Notes: generated from the letters alone by a model not told the origin. DNA of 64,000 nucleotides from Streptomyces sp. NBC_00670 (GCF_036226765.1 NZ_CP109017.1:2619501-2683500); one strand, 5' to 3'. Positions 8,634 to 17,618 are shown, numbered from the stretch's first letter. A program made the numbers and translations.

Positions 8634-9122
8634 GCGGTGCCCTTTCTTGTCGTCGGGGCGGTGCGGGGGGTGCCGGGGCGTGGGTGGTACGGGGCCTGCC
8701 CCGCCGTTCACTGTGCGCTTGGGGTGGGATTGTTGTCAGGGGCATGTGGTGAACTTGGCGTCAACGTTCGGTTGTGCGGGTGGGGGTTTTGCGCGGTTTT
8801 CGGCCCCCGCCGCCCCTACCCTTCCCGTCCTCCCTTCAAGGGGCTGCGCCCCTTTGACCCCCTCGGCGCCTTCCAGCTCGGGGGGTTCTGTGCGTTTGCG
8901 GGTGGGGGCTTGATTGGGTTGCTCGCGCCCCGCGGCGGAGCCGCGAATGAACACAGCCCCGCGCCCCTTGCGGCCGCGCCCCTTGCGGGGCGCGGCCCTG
9001 GCGGGGCGCGGCCCTCCCCTCTGCTCTGCGAGGTCTCTTGACTGGAAGTTAGTTTCCGGTTATTCGTGGCTGCACGGAAGTTTCCTTCAGTGATGTTCGT
9101 CGGTTCGTCGGAAGGGGCGCGT
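8634..9122. other. Intergenic region with dispersed-repeat module and GH3 promoter
   Basis: 489 bases between the divergent phospholipase and GH3 genes with no credible gene. About 8800-8870 carries a GC-rich module (CCGCCGCCCCTACCCTTCCC then a GGGGCTGCGCCCC hairpin) found again, inverted, at about 61302-61352 and partly at 34728-34770. 8940-9020 holds short C/G-rich direct repeats built on GCGCCCCTTGCGG. The last 85 bases are less GC-rich and carry the promoter of the GH3 gene. Confidence 0.7.
9038..9088 (+). promoter_or_regulatory. GH3 gene promoter with two GGAA-TTCC palindromes
   Basis: TTGACT at 9038-9043 is a good -35; 17 bases later TATTCG (9061-9066) is a moderate -10. The spacer is filled by GGAAGTTAGTTTCC (9044-9057), and GGAAGTTTCC follows at 9076-9085. 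Two inverted GGAA/TTCC elements in these positions suggest a repressor operator. The regulator is unknown. Confidence 0.45.
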
Positions 9123-10967
9123 GTGCGTGACATCGAGGGTGAGGGTGGTGAGCCCGGCGAGGCTCCCGCGCGGCGGACCGTGCTCGCCGCCACCGCGGGG
9201 CTGACCGCCACGCTCGGGCTCGGGGCGCTCGGCAGTGGGCGGGCCCACGCCGACGTTCCGCACGACGACCGGCTGCGGGCCCTGATCGCCCGGATGAGCC
9301 TGGAGGAGAAGGTCGGCCAGCTGTTCGTCTCGCGGGTCTACGGCCACTCGGCCACCGCACCCGACCAGGCCGACATCGACGCCAACCTCGAGGAACTGGG
9401 CGTCCGCACCGCCGCCGAACTGGTGGAGAAGTACCACGTCGGCGGCGTCATCTACTTCACCTGGGCGCACAACACCCGCGACCCGCACCAGATCGCCGCC
9501 CTCTCCAACGGCATCCAGAAGGCGTCCCTCGCCCGGCCGAACGGCCTGCCGGTGCTCATCGGCACCGACCAGGAGCACGGCATCGTCGCCCGCGTGGGCA
9601 AGCCCGCCACCCTCTTCCCCGGCGCCATGGCCCTCGGCGCCGGCGGCTCCCGCGCCGACGCCCGTACGCTCGGCCGGATCTCCGGCACCGAGCTGCACGC
9701 GCTCGGCATCCGCCAGGACTACTCCCCCGTCGCCGACGTGAACGTCAACCCCGCCAACCCGGTCATCGGCGTACGGTCCTTCGGCGCCGATCCGGACGCG
9801 GTGGCCGGGATGGTCGCCGCCGAGGTGAAGGGGTACCAGCAGGCCGGGGTCGCGGCCACCGCCAAGCACTTCCCGGGGCACGGCGACACCGCCGTCGACA
9901 GCCACACCGGCTTCCCCGTCATCACCCACAGCCGTGAGCGGTGGGAGGCGCTGGACGCCGTGCCGTTCCGCGCGGCGATCCGGGCCGGCATCGACGCCAT
10001 CATGACCGCCCATCTGATGGTCCCGGCGCTCGACGACTCCGGCGACCCCGCCACCCTCTCCCGCCCCATCCTCACCGGCATCCTGCGCGGAGAGCTCGGC
10101 TACGACGGCGTGGTGGTGACCGACTCCCTCGGCATGGAGGGCGTACGGACCAAGTACGGCGACGACCGCGTCCCCGTCCTCGCGCTCAGGGCCGGCGTCG
10201 ACCAGCTCCTCAACCCGCCCTCCCTCGACGTCGCCTTCCACGCCGTCCTCGACGCCGTGCACGAGGGTGAGCTGACCGAGGAACGGCTCGAGGAATCGAT
10301 CCTGCGGATCCTCCGGCTCAAGGCGAAGCTGGGCCTGCTCGCCGAGCCGTACGTCACCCGGCGGGGCGTGGACCGGGCGGTGGGGACGGAGTCCCATCTG
10401 CACACCGCCGACCGCATCGCGGAGCGGACGACCACGCTCCTGGTCAACGAGCACCGCCTGCTCCCGCTGTCCCGCCGCACCCACCGCCGGGTGCTGGTCG
10501 TCGGCGCGGACCCGGCCTCGCCGTCCGGCACCGACGGTCCGCCCACCGCCGTCCTCGCCGGCGCCCTGGCCGAACTCGGCTTCTCCGCGGCCGCGTTGTC
10601 CACGGGTACGGCGCCCTCCGCCGCGACGATCGCCAAGGCCGTGGCGGCGGCCGACGGCATGGACGCGGTCGTCGTCACGACGTACAACGTGACGGCGGAC
10701 AGCGCCCAGGCGTCGCTGGTACGGCAACTCGCCGCCACCGGGGTGCCGGTGGTCGCCGTCGCCGTCCGCAACCCGTACGACGTCGCCCACCTCCCAAAGG
10801 CCGACGCCGTCCTGGCCACGTACGCCTGGACGGACGTCGAACTCCGCGCGGCGGCCCGCGTCCTGACGGGCCACGTCCGCCCGAGGGGCCACCTACCGGT
10901 GGCGGTCCAACGGGCGGACGACCCGGAGAAGGTGCTGTACCCGATCGGATACGGCCTGGGGTACTGA
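9123..10967 (+). CDS. Exported glycoside hydrolase family 3 (NagZ-like beta-N-acetylhexosaminidase)
   Basis: A 614-residue secreted GH3 enzyme. An N-terminal export signal with paired arginines (PARRTVLAATAGLTATLGLGALGSGRAHA) suggests Tat export. The (beta/alpha)8 domain follows from MSLEEKVGQLFVSR. KHFPGHGDTAVDSH near residue 260 is the K-H-F/I-P-G-H-G-x4-D signature of NagZ-type enzymes, with the Asp-x-His acid/base loop; VVVTDSLGM holds the catalytic Asp nucleophile. A second alpha/beta/alpha domain forms the C-terminal 200 residues, unlike short one-domain NagZ. Likely role: removing terminal N-acetylglucosamine from peptidoglycan or chitin fragments outside the cell. GTG at 9123 has GGAAGGGG 5 bases upstream; starts at 9066 and 9093 are possible but extend into the promoter. 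Confidence 0.88.
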   Translation: MRDIEGEGGEPGEAPARRTVLAATAGLTATLGLGALGSGRAHADVPHDDRLRALIARMSLEEKVGQLFVSRVYGHSATAPDQADIDANLEELGVRTAAELVEKYHVGGVIYFTWAHNTRDPHQIAALSNGIQKASLARPNGLPVLIGTDQEHGIVARVGKPATLFPGAMALGAGGSRADARTLGRISGTELHALGIRQDYSPVADVNVNPANPVIGVRSFGADPDAVAGMVAAEVKGYQQAGVAATAKHFPGHGDTAVDSHTGFPVITHSRERWEALDAVPFRAAIRAGIDAIMTAHLMVPALDDSGDPATLSRPILTGILRGELGYDGVVVTDSLGMEGVRTKYGDDRVPVLALRAGVDQLLNPPSLDVAFHAVLDAVHEGELTEERLEESILRILRLKAKLGLLAEPYVTRRGVDRAVGTESHLHTADRIAERTTTLLVNEHRLLPLSRRTHRRVLVVGADPASPSGTDGPPTAVLAGALAELGFSAAALSTGTAPSAATIAKAVAAADGMDAVVVTTYNVTADSAQASLVRQLAATGVPVVAVAVRNPYDVAHLPKADAVLATYAWTDVELRAAARVLTGHVRPRGHLPVAVQRADDPEKVLYPIGYGLGY

Positions 10968-10998
10968 GGGGGCGCCCCCGGGGAAGGGGGGCGACGGC

Positions 10999-12462
10999 CT
11001 ACGGCCGAAGCCCCCGCTCCACCCCCCGTCGATCCAGCCTCGCGTCGAACGACGCCAACGGCTTCGCCGGCACCTCGCCGCTCTTCACTCCCGCCGGAGC
11101 GACCCCCGCCCAGCTCAGGATCCGCGCCGTCGCCAGCTCCTTCTGCGCGGCCGGCAGCCCGGCCACGTTCGCGCCGTGGTTCATCCCCGGCGCCGTGAAC
11201 ACGTACGAGTCCTTCGCCCCCGCGCCGACCCGGAACCGCTCCGCGCCCCACGGGTCGTTCTGCCCGTACACGAAGAGCATGTGCCGTGCGTGGTGGCGGA
11301 CCCACCCGTCCACGTCCCGCATCGCACCCCGCTCGAACCGCATCGGGATCGAGCGCGGGACGAAGTTCCGCGGCGGCTGGTAGCCGTACCGGATCAGGCT
11401 CTTCTCGATGTACGGGAAGTGGATCGTGGGCGCCCCGAGCTGCGTGCCCGCCTGGTAGTAGTACGGCGTGTACTGCTCCAGGCCCTGGTCGGTGTAGGCG
11501 GAGAAGCCGGAGATCGTGTCGACGGAGGTCCAGATCGCCTCGTCGGTCGCGGACTTCGCGTCGGCCGGGATCGTGGCGCAGTCCGAGACCAGGCTGTACT
11601 GCCAGAAGCCCCAGACGTAGTCGAGGACGACCGCCTCGTACGCGCGGTCGAGGCTGCCGATCGTGGTGAAGGTGTAGCCGTTGTCGGCGGCGTAGTCCGC
11701 GTACTTCTTCTCCAGCGCGGTGCGCCGCACCAGCGCCTCGCGCTGCACGCCCTCCAGCCGTGCGCGGCAGTCGGCGGTGCCGACGGAGGTGAAGAAGCGG
11801 TCGTACGCGGAGTCCTCGTCGTTGACGACGTCGTTGGGGGCGACGTACGCGACGACGCCGTCCATGTCGCGCGGGTAGAACCGCTCGTAGTACGTGGCGG
11901 TCATGCCGCCCTTCGAACCGCCCGTGGATATCCACCGCTCGGTGTAGATCCGCTTCAGCGCCTTGAAGATGCGGTGCTGGTCGCCGGCCGCCTGCCAGAT
12001 GTCCAGCTTGGACCAGTCCGCGGGTGCGGGCCGCGACGGGGTGAAGTAGCGGTACTCCATGGAGACCTGGTTGCCGTCCACGATCTGGGTCGGCTCGCGG
12101 CGGCTGGGGGTGGTGGAGACGTTGTAGCCGCCGGTGTAGAAGACCGTCGGGCGGGAGACGTCCTTGTGCAGCACGGTGATCCGCTGCTGGAACGTGCCCC
12201 TGGACGGGTGCCGGTGGTCGACCGGCTGGGTGTAGTTGAGCACGAAGAAGCGGTAACCGGTGTACGGCTTCTCCTCGATCAGGCTCATGCCGGGAATGGC
12301 GAGCAGCCGGTCCTTGATGTCGGTGCTGTCCGCCCGGCCGGTGGTCCCGGCCCGGTCACTGGTGCTGCCGGCGGCCGGTTGGGCGGCGGTGGCCGTGCCC
12401 GCCGTGCCCAGCGTGCCGATCAGCACGGTGAGCGCCAGCAGCCATCTGAGCGCCTTGCGCAT
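10999..12462 (-). CDS. Secreted S37-family (PS-10) prolyl aminopeptidase-type serine peptidase
   Basis: A 487-residue exported alpha/beta-hydrolase-like peptidase. The N-terminus MRKALRWLLALTVLIGTLGTAGTATAA is a Sec signal peptide. The sequence after it (VLNYTQPVDHRHPSRGTFQQRI) and the nucleophile elbow WISTGGSKGGMTA, with Ser in G-x-S-x-G-G, match the Streptomyces PS-10/tripeptidyl-tetrapeptidyl aminopeptidase group. LFVYGQNDPWGAERF carries the expected catalytic Asp, and APGMNHGANV the His. It probably trims peptides outside the mycelium. ATG at 12462 has AGGAGG 5 bases upstream; the frame is open further upstream but that part is a decayed regulator and hydrolase read out of frame. It ends 31 bases from the convergent GH3 gene. 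Confidence 0.88.
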   Translation of the reverse strand: MRKALRWLLALTVLIGTLGTAGTATAAQPAAGSTSDRAGTTGRADSTDIKDRLLAIPGMSLIEEKPYTGYRFFVLNYTQPVDHRHPSRGTFQQRITVLHKDVSRPTVFYTGGYNVSTTPSRREPTQIVDGNQVSMEYRYFTPSRPAPADWSKLDIWQAAGDQHRIFKALKRIYTERWISTGGSKGGMTATYYERFYPRDMDGVVAYVAPNDVVNDEDSAYDRFFTSVGTADCRARLEGVQREALVRRTALEKKYADYAADNGYTFTTIGSLDRAYEAVVLDYVWGFWQYSLVSDCATIPADAKSATDEAIWTSVDTISGFSAYTDQGLEQYTPYYYQAGTQLGAPTIHFPYIEKSLIRYGYQPPRNFVPRSIPMRFERGAMRDVDGWVRHHARHMLFVYGQNDPWGAERFRVGAGAKDSYVFTAPGMNHGANVAGLPAAQKELATARILSWAGVAPAGVKSGEVPAKPLASFDARLDRRGVERGLRP

Positions 12463-12496
12463 GCATCCTCCTGGGAGTGCAGATGTCCGCCGGAAC

Positions 12497-12715
12497 CTAG
12501 CGGAGCAACTTACGCTCCGCCAGGGGTCGTTCGACAGGCATCTCGTCCTCCGGCCCGGCCAGGAACGGGCGCAGCACGGTGAGCAGGGCGTGCGGGCGGT
12601 GCAGCGGGACGATGTGGCCGCAGCCCTCGATGACGTGGCCGGTGAGGTCGTCGGCGACCGGGCGGCTCCGGGCGAGCTGCGCTTCGCGGTGCTGCGGCGC
12701 CGGATCCCGGGCATC
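12497..12715 (-). pseudogene. Relic of an alpha/beta-hydrolase C-terminus
   Basis: One minus-strand frame ending at TAG 12497-12499 encodes VADDLTGHVIEGCGHIVPLH, followed by RPHALLTVLRPFLAG and a short tail. That is the typical last helix-strand-helix of an alpha/beta-hydrolase, with the catalytic His in GCGHIVP. No nucleophile region or start exists upstream, where the DNA instead matches a regulator fragment. The 5' boundary is approximate. It is a decayed or deletion-truncated gene. Confidence 0.6.
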
Positions 12716-12845
12716 TCGCAGAAGATGCTGTCCACGACCGACAACCCGAGCCCCGTGAGCCGGTAGTGCACGGCCGGCGGCACGGTCGGCTCCACGCGCC
12801 GCGCGACGAGCCCGTCACGGACCAGGCTCTGCAATCGGTAAGGAT
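12716..12845 (-). pseudogene. Relic of an HxlR/MarR-like regulator
   Basis: The minus-strand frame reads YRLQSLVRDGLVARRVEPTV followed by PPAVHYRLTGLGLSVV. This is the recognition helix and beta-wing of HxlR-family regulators (L-x-x-L-x-x-DGLV-x-R-x-x-x-PTVPP-x-V-x-Y-x-LT-x-LG). The N-terminal half, including any Cys switch, is missing and the C-terminus runs into the hydrolase relic. Boundaries are approximate. The two relics probably formed a regulator-hydrolase pair before a deletion. Confidence 0.55.
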
Positions 12846-12864
12846 GGGCCCGGCGCCGACGGGG

Positions 12865-13248
12865 TCAGCAGAGGATCCAGCCCGAGCTGACCGAGGACGA
12901 GTCCACCCTGCCTCTGATCCATACGCAGCGGTGGCCGACGTGTACGGAGAGCGGGCCCGCGTGGTACGTGAAGCGGCCCTTGTCGACGACCGGGCGGCTG
13001 CCGCGGGCCTGGATGCTCACCGACATCGTCTTCTTGCCGCGCTTCTTCTTCGGGTAGGTCAGGGCGCAGAGGTAGTTGCCGCTGCGGAAGATCTGTACCG
13101 AGCCGGTGTGGAAGGGGAGGGTGCGGATTCTGTGGCCGGGGCAGAGGGGGGCGGCGGCGGTTGCGGGGGTCGCCAGGGCGAGGAGGCCGGTTGTGGTCGC
13201 GGCGGCCATGGCGAGTGCGGCGGTTCGGCGTATTGCGCCGCGGGTCAC
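12865..13248 (-). CDS. Small secreted protein of unknown function
   Basis: A 127-residue protein with a clear Sec signal peptide (MTRGAIRRTAALAMAAATTTGLLALATPATAAA) and a roughly 95-residue mature part. The mature part has four cysteines (in APLCPGH, NYLCALTY, HRCVWIRG and the terminal WILC), suggesting two disulfides, and is rich in beta-forming residues with a basic KKKRGKK patch. No family is recognised. GTG at 13248 has AAAGGA 8 bases upstream. It stands alone between the gene relics and the ABC exporter and has its own upstream region containing a copy of the dispersed repeat. Confidence 0.75.
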   Translation of the reverse strand: MTRGAIRRTAALAMAAATTTGLLALATPATAAAPLCPGHRIRTLPFHTGSVQIFRSGNYLCALTYPKKKRGKKTMSVSIQARGSRPVVDKGRFTYHAGPLSVHVGHRCVWIRGRVDSSSVSSGWILC

Positions 13249-13390
13249 GGGGGTGTCCTTTCGAGGGGTGGGGCGGGGTGGGTTCGTACGGGTGTACGGA
13301 CGCGTGGGGTGGGTGGGTGGTTGCGCATGGGGGGCTCCGCCCCTTGGACCCCGGGGTGCGTTGTCGGCTGACCCGCCGGTGGGGGCTGGT

Positions 13391-13417
13391 CGCGCAGTTC
13401 CCCGCGCCCCTTACGGG
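13391..13417 (+). repeat. Dispersed inverted-repeat element, copy 1
   Basis: Carries the 20-base core GCGCAGTTCCCCGCGCCCCT followed by TACGGG, in the gap between the small secreted protein and the end of the ABC exporter gene. Other copies of the core lie at 34788-34810, 34836-34858, 61145-61165, 61225-61247, 61431-61453 and 63069-63091. Confidence 0.8.
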
Positions 13418-13423
13418 CGGCCC

Positions 13424-16400
13424 CTAACGGGGCGCCCCCACCGGTTCGCCCACGAACGTGCGCCAGAGTTGGGCGTAGCGGCCGTTCGCTGCCAGTAGGG
13501 AGTCGTGGGTGCCGTCTTCCACCACTCGGCCCTGGTCCATGACCACGACCCTGTCCGCGCGGGCCGCCGTGGTGAGGCGGTGGGCCACGACCAGGGTGGT
13601 GCGGCGGCCGGCGAGGCGGTCGGTGGCCTGGTTGACCTGGGCCTCCGTGGCCAGGTCGAGCGCGGCGGTGGCCTCGTCGAGGAGGAGGACGTCGGGGTCG
13701 ACCAGCTCCGCGCGCGCCAGCGCGATCAGCTGGCGCTGTCCCGCGGACAGGTTGCGGCCGCGTTCGGCGACCGTGTGCAGATAGCCGCCCTCCAGCGTCG
13801 CGATCATCTCGTGCGCGCCGACCGCCCGTGCCGCCGCCTCCACCTCCGCGTCGGTGGCGTCGGGGCGGCCGTAGGCGATGGCGTCCCGGATCGTGCCGGG
13901 GAAGAGGTACGCCTCCTGCGGGACGACGCCGAGCCGGTGCCGGTAGGCGGTGAGGTCCAGCTCGCGTACGTCGGTGCCGTCGGCCAGGACCCGGCCGCGG
14001 GTCGGGTCGTAGAACCGGGCGACCAGCTTGACCAGCGTCGACTTGCCCGCGCCGGTCTCGCCGACGAAGGCGACGGTCTGGCCGGCGGGGATGGTGAGGG
14101 AGATGCCGGCGAGGGCCTCCTCCTCGTCGCCGTAGGAGAAGTGGACGTCCTTGAAGACGATCTCGCCGCGCAGCCGCCCCACCTCGGCCGGGGTCCCGGC
14201 GCTCTTCGTGGAGGTCGGCTCGCGGAGCAGTTCCTGGATGCGGCCGAGCGAGACCGTGGCCTGCTGATAGCCGTCGAAGACCTGGGAGAGCTGCTGCACG
14301 GGGGCGAAGAAGAGGTCGATGTAGAGCAGGTACGCCACCAGCGCGCCGGTGGTGAGGGTGCCCGCGCCGATCCGGTGGGCGCCGACGATCAGGACGGCCG
14401 CGGCGGCCACGGAGGACAGCAGCTGGACGAAGGGGAAGTAGATGGAGATCAGCCACTGGCCGCGGATGCGGGCCTGGCGGTAGCTGAGGCTGCCGGCGGC
14501 GAAGTGCGCGCGGCCGTCGCGCTCGCGGCCGAACGCCTGCACGATCCGCAGCCCGGACACCGACTCCTGGAGGTCGGCGTTGACGGCCGAGATGCGCTCG
14601 CGCGCCAGTTCGTACGCCTTCACGCTGGCCCGGCGGAAGAAGACCGTGCCGATGATCAGCGGCGGCAGGGTCGCGAAGACGACCAGGGCGAGCTGGAGGT
14701 CGAGGACGAGCAGGGCGACCATGATGCCGAGGAAGGTGACGACCGAGACGAACGCCGTGACCAGGCCGGTCTGGAGGAAGGAGGAGAGGGCGTCGACGTC
14801 CGTCGTCATCCTCGTCATGATGCGGCCGGTCAGTTCGCGCTCGTAGTAGTCGAGGCCGAGCCGCTGGAGCTGGGCGAAGATCTTCAGGCGCAGTGCGTAG
14901 AGGACGCGTTCGCCGGTGCGGCCGGTCATCCGGGTCTCGGCGACCTGCGCCGACCACTGTGCGGCGACGGCGAGCAGCGCGAGCGTGGCGGCGGCCCAGA
15001 CGGCGCCGAGGGCGAGCTTGTTGACGCCCTGGTCGATGCCGTGCCGGATCAGGATGGGCAGCAGCAGGCCCATCCCGGCGTCGACGGCGACCAGCGCGAG
15101 GCTGATCAGCAGCGGCTTGCCGAAGCCGCGCAGCAGGCGGCGCAGCCCGTAGGACTCCTCGGGCCGTACGGCGGCCGCCTCGTCGACGTGCGGGGTGTCC
15201 GTGGCCGGGGGCAGCGCGTCGACCTGGGCGAGGAGTTCGGGGGTGGCGGGCATGCCGGACAGCGCGGTGTCCTTGGGCTCGCGGTCGCCGGTCCACAGCC
15301 GGGGGGTGAGGCCGCGCTCGGCGTCGAACTCGGCGTCCAGTTCGGCCCTGACGGAGGTGTCCTCGTCCTGGGGCGCGGTGGGCGGGGTGTGGCCCGGGGA
15401 GACGCCGCCGAGTTCGTCGGGGTCGGTGAGCAGCCTGCGGTAGAGGGGGCTGCGGGCCTGGAGTTCCTCGTGGGTGCCGAGGTCGGCGAGGCGGCCGTCG
15501 TCGAGGACGGCGATGCGGTCGGCGAGGCCCAGGGTGGAGCGGCGGTGCGCGACGAGCAGCGTGGTGCGGCCGCGCATGACCTCCCTGAGCGCCTCGTGGA
15601 TCTCGTGTTCGACGCGGGCGTCGACGGCGGAGGTGGCGTCGTCCAGGACGAGCAGGCGGGGGTCGGCGAGGATCGCGCGGGCCAGGGCGACGCGCTGGCG
15701 CTGGCCGCCGGAGAGGGTCAGTCCGTGCTCGCCGACCTTGGTGTCGTAGCCGCCGGGCAGCTCGGCGATGAAGCGGTCGGCCTGGGCGGCGCGGGCGGCG
15801 GTCTCGATCTGCTCCTGGGTGGCGTCGGGGCGGCCGTAGGCGATGTTGGCGCGGACGGTGTCGGAGAAGAGGAACGAGTCCTCGGGGACCAGGCCGATGG
15901 CGGCGCGCAGCGACTCGAAGGTCAGTTCGCGCACGTCGTGGCCGCCGACGAGGACGGCGCCGTGGGTGACGTCGTAGAAGCGCGGCAGGAGGAGGGAGAC
16001 GGTGGACTTGCCGGAGCCGGAGGAGCCGACGACGGCGAGGGTCTCGCCGGGGCGGATCTCGAAGCTGAGGCCCTGGAGGACGGGGCGGCCGTCCTCGTAG
16101 CCGAAGGAGACGTCGTCGAACTCGACGGTGGCGGGGGCGTCGGCGGGAAGTTCCTTGGTGCCTTCCCGGATCGACGGCTCGGTGTCGATCAGCTCCAGGA
16201 CGCGTTCGGCGCCGGCCCGGGCCTGCTGGCCGACGGTGAGGACGACGGCGAGCATGCGGACGGGGCCGACGAGCTGGGCGAGGTAGGCGGAGAAGGCGAC
16301 GAAGGTGCCGAGCGTGATGTGTCCGCGCACGGCCAGCCAGCCGCCGAGCGCGAGCATCGCGACCTGACCGAGCGCGGGCACGGCCTGGAGGGCGGGGGTG

Positions 16401-17158
16401 TACCGGGCGTTCATGCGGATGGTGCGCAGCCGCCCCGCGAACAGCCGCCGGCCGACCTCCCGCAGCTTGCCGGTCTCCTGGTCCTCCTGCCCGAACCCCT
16501 TCACCACGCGGACGCCGCTGACGGCGCCGTCCACCACCCCGGCGACGGCGGCGGCCTGCGCCTGCGCGTACCAGGTGGCGGGGTGCAGCCGGGAGCGGCT
16601 GCGCTTGGCGATGAACCAGACGGCGGGGGCGACGGCGAGCGCGACGAGGGTGAGCGGCAGGGACAGCCACGCCATGATCACCAGGGAGATGACGAAGAGC
16701 AGGACGTTCCCGATGGTCATCGGGAGCATGAAGAGCAGCCCCTGGATGAGCTGGAGGTCGCTGGTGGCGCGGCCGACGACCTGCCCGGTGGACAGCTCGT
16801 CCTGGCGGCGGCCGTCGAGCCGGGTGATCGTGTCGTACATCCCGGTGCGCAGGTCGTGCTGCACGTCGAGGGCGAGCCGGCCGCCGTAGTAGCGGCGGAC
16901 GTAGGTGAGTCCGTAGACGAGGACGGCGGCGCCGACCAGGGCGCCCGCCCAGGGGCCCATGGAGCGGCTGTGGTCGCCGATCACGTCGTCGATGATCACC
17001 TTGGTGATCAGCGGGACGAGGGCGAGCAGCCCCATGCCGGCGAGGGAGGACCCGAGCGCGAGGACGACGTCCTTCGGGTACCGCCACGCATACCCGCCGA
17101 GCCGCCGGGCCCAGCCGCGCCCCGCCCCTCCCTGCTGCTGCCCCTGCTGCGCTGCCAC
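13424..17158 (-). CDS. Single-chain ABC exporter with two TMD-NBD halves (type IV fold)
   Basis: A 1,244-residue inner-membrane multidrug-type exporter made of TMD1-NBD1-TMD2-NBD2. NBD1 has Walker A GSSGSGKST (about residue 380), signature LSGGQ, and Walker B ending LLVLDDATSAVD, where the catalytic Glu is replaced by Asp. NBD2 has Walker A GETGAGKST, signature LSAGQ, and a normal LLLDEATAALD. A long acidic linker (about residues 585-670) joins the halves. So one ATP site (NBD2 Walker motifs plus NBD1 LSGGQ) is canonical and the other degenerate, as in heterodimeric exporters such as TM287/288 and BmrCD, here in one chain. GTG at 17158 has GGAGGG 7 bases upstream; ATG at 17221 is an alternative without a ribosome site. 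The exported substrate is unknown. Confidence 0.92.
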   Translation of the reverse strand: MAAQQGQQQGGAGRGWARRLGGYAWRYPKDVVLALGSSLAGMGLLALVPLITKVIIDDVIGDHSRSMGPWAGALVGAAVLVYGLTYVRRYYGGRLALDVQHDLRTGMYDTITRLDGRRQDELSTGQVVGRATSDLQLIQGLLFMLPMTIGNVLLFVISLVIMAWLSLPLTLVALAVAPAVWFIAKRSRSRLHPATWYAQAQAAAVAGVVDGAVSGVRVVKGFGQEDQETGKLREVGRRLFAGRLRTIRMNARYTPALQAVPALGQVAMLALGGWLAVRGHITLGTFVAFSAYLAQLVGPVRMLAVVLTVGQQARAGAERVLELIDTEPSIREGTKELPADAPATVEFDDVSFGYEDGRPVLQGLSFEIRPGETLAVVGSSGSGKSTVSLLLPRFYDVTHGAVLVGGHDVRELTFESLRAAIGLVPEDSFLFSDTVRANIAYGRPDATQEQIETAARAAQADRFIAELPGGYDTKVGEHGLTLSGGQRQRVALARAILADPRLLVLDDATSAVDARVEHEIHEALREVMRGRTTLLVAHRRSTLGLADRIAVLDDGRLADLGTHEELQARSPLYRRLLTDPDELGGVSPGHTPPTAPQDEDTSVRAELDAEFDAERGLTPRLWTGDREPKDTALSGMPATPELLAQVDALPPATDTPHVDEAAAVRPEESYGLRRLLRGFGKPLLISLALVAVDAGMGLLLPILIRHGIDQGVNKLALGAVWAAATLALLAVAAQWSAQVAETRMTGRTGERVLYALRLKIFAQLQRLGLDYYERELTGRIMTRMTTDVDALSSFLQTGLVTAFVSVVTFLGIMVALLVLDLQLALVVFATLPPLIIGTVFFRRASVKAYELARERISAVNADLQESVSGLRIVQAFGRERDGRAHFAAGSLSYRQARIRGQWLISIYFPFVQLLSSVAAAAVLIVGAHRIGAGTLTTGALVAYLLYIDLFFAPVQQLSQVFDGYQQATVSLGRIQELLREPTSTKSAGTPAEVGRLRGEIVFKDVHFSYGDEEEALAGISLTIPAGQTVAFVGETGAGKSTLVKLVARFYDPTRGRVLADGTDVRELDLTAYRHRLGVVPQEAYLFPGTIRDAIAYGRPDATDAEVEAAARAVGAHEMIATLEGGYLHTVAERGRNLSAGQRQLIALARAELVDPDVLLLDEATAALDLATEAQVNQATDRLAGRRTTLVVAHRLTTAARADRVVVMDQGRVVEDGTHDSLLAANGRYAQLWRTFVGEPVGAPR

Positions 17159-17312
17159 GCGGCCGCCCTCCGTCGCTCCTGCCGGCCCGTCCGGCCCTGC
17201 TCGTCCGGAAGACACCAACATCGGTGACGTGGCATTTCATCCCGCCGCAACAATCCCGGGGCCAATGGCGGAGGGGGGTGGGGCGGAGGTCCTAGGTCAC
17301 GGCTTCACAGCT

Positions 17313-17618
17313 TCACAGCTTTACGGAGAGGTTCCCCACGGTGGCGGTTATGGTCAGCTCGCCGCCGATCGCGTGCAGGTACGCGGCCATCGTCGAGGTG
17401 TCCAGACGGGCGAGACCCCGCTCGATCTGGCTGATCCGCCCCTGAGTGACGCCCATGACCTTGGCGACCTGCGTCTGAGTGAAACCCTGAGCCTTGCGGA
17501 GAGCGGCCAGTTCGTGCCCCCGCTCGGCGTCGACCATCTCCGCCTTGAGGACGTCGATGCGCTCGCGCTTCTCCGGGGTGATGTCGGCCGTCAGGTCGGC
17601 CATGGTACCGAGTTTCAT
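17313..17618 (-). CDS. XRE-family antitoxin (HigA-like)
   Basis: A 101-residue DNA-binding antitoxin. The helix-turn-helix is LRKAQGFTQTQVAKVMGVTQ followed by GRISQIERG; the N-terminal part (ADLTADITPEKRERIDVLKAEM) is helical and likely contacts the toxin. ATG at 17618 overlaps the toxin stop (ATGA), so it is the second, translationally coupled gene in a toxin-first HigBA order. It should neutralise the toxin and repress the shared promoter. The XRE-type C-terminal GGELTITATVGNLSVKL strand is seen in many RelE/HigB partner antitoxins. Confidence 0.85.
   Translation of the reverse strand: MKLGTMADLTADITPEKRERIDVLKAEMVDAERGHELAALRKAQGFTQTQVAKVMGVTQGRISQIERGLARLDTSTMAAYLHAIGGELTITATVGNLSVKL

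Noticed and set aside
10966..10980. GGGGGCGCCCCC as a terminator between the GH3 and S37 genes
   Set aside because: The 12-base palindrome leaves no loop; the usable stem would be about 4 bp, too weak to call.
13505..17227. A plus-strand open frame of 1,240 codons antisense to the ABC exporter
   Set aside because: It is the GC-bias shadow of the exporter gene: composition is dominated by Gly, Ala, Asp, Val and Arg without any domain, and the minus-strand protein has all ABC motifs.
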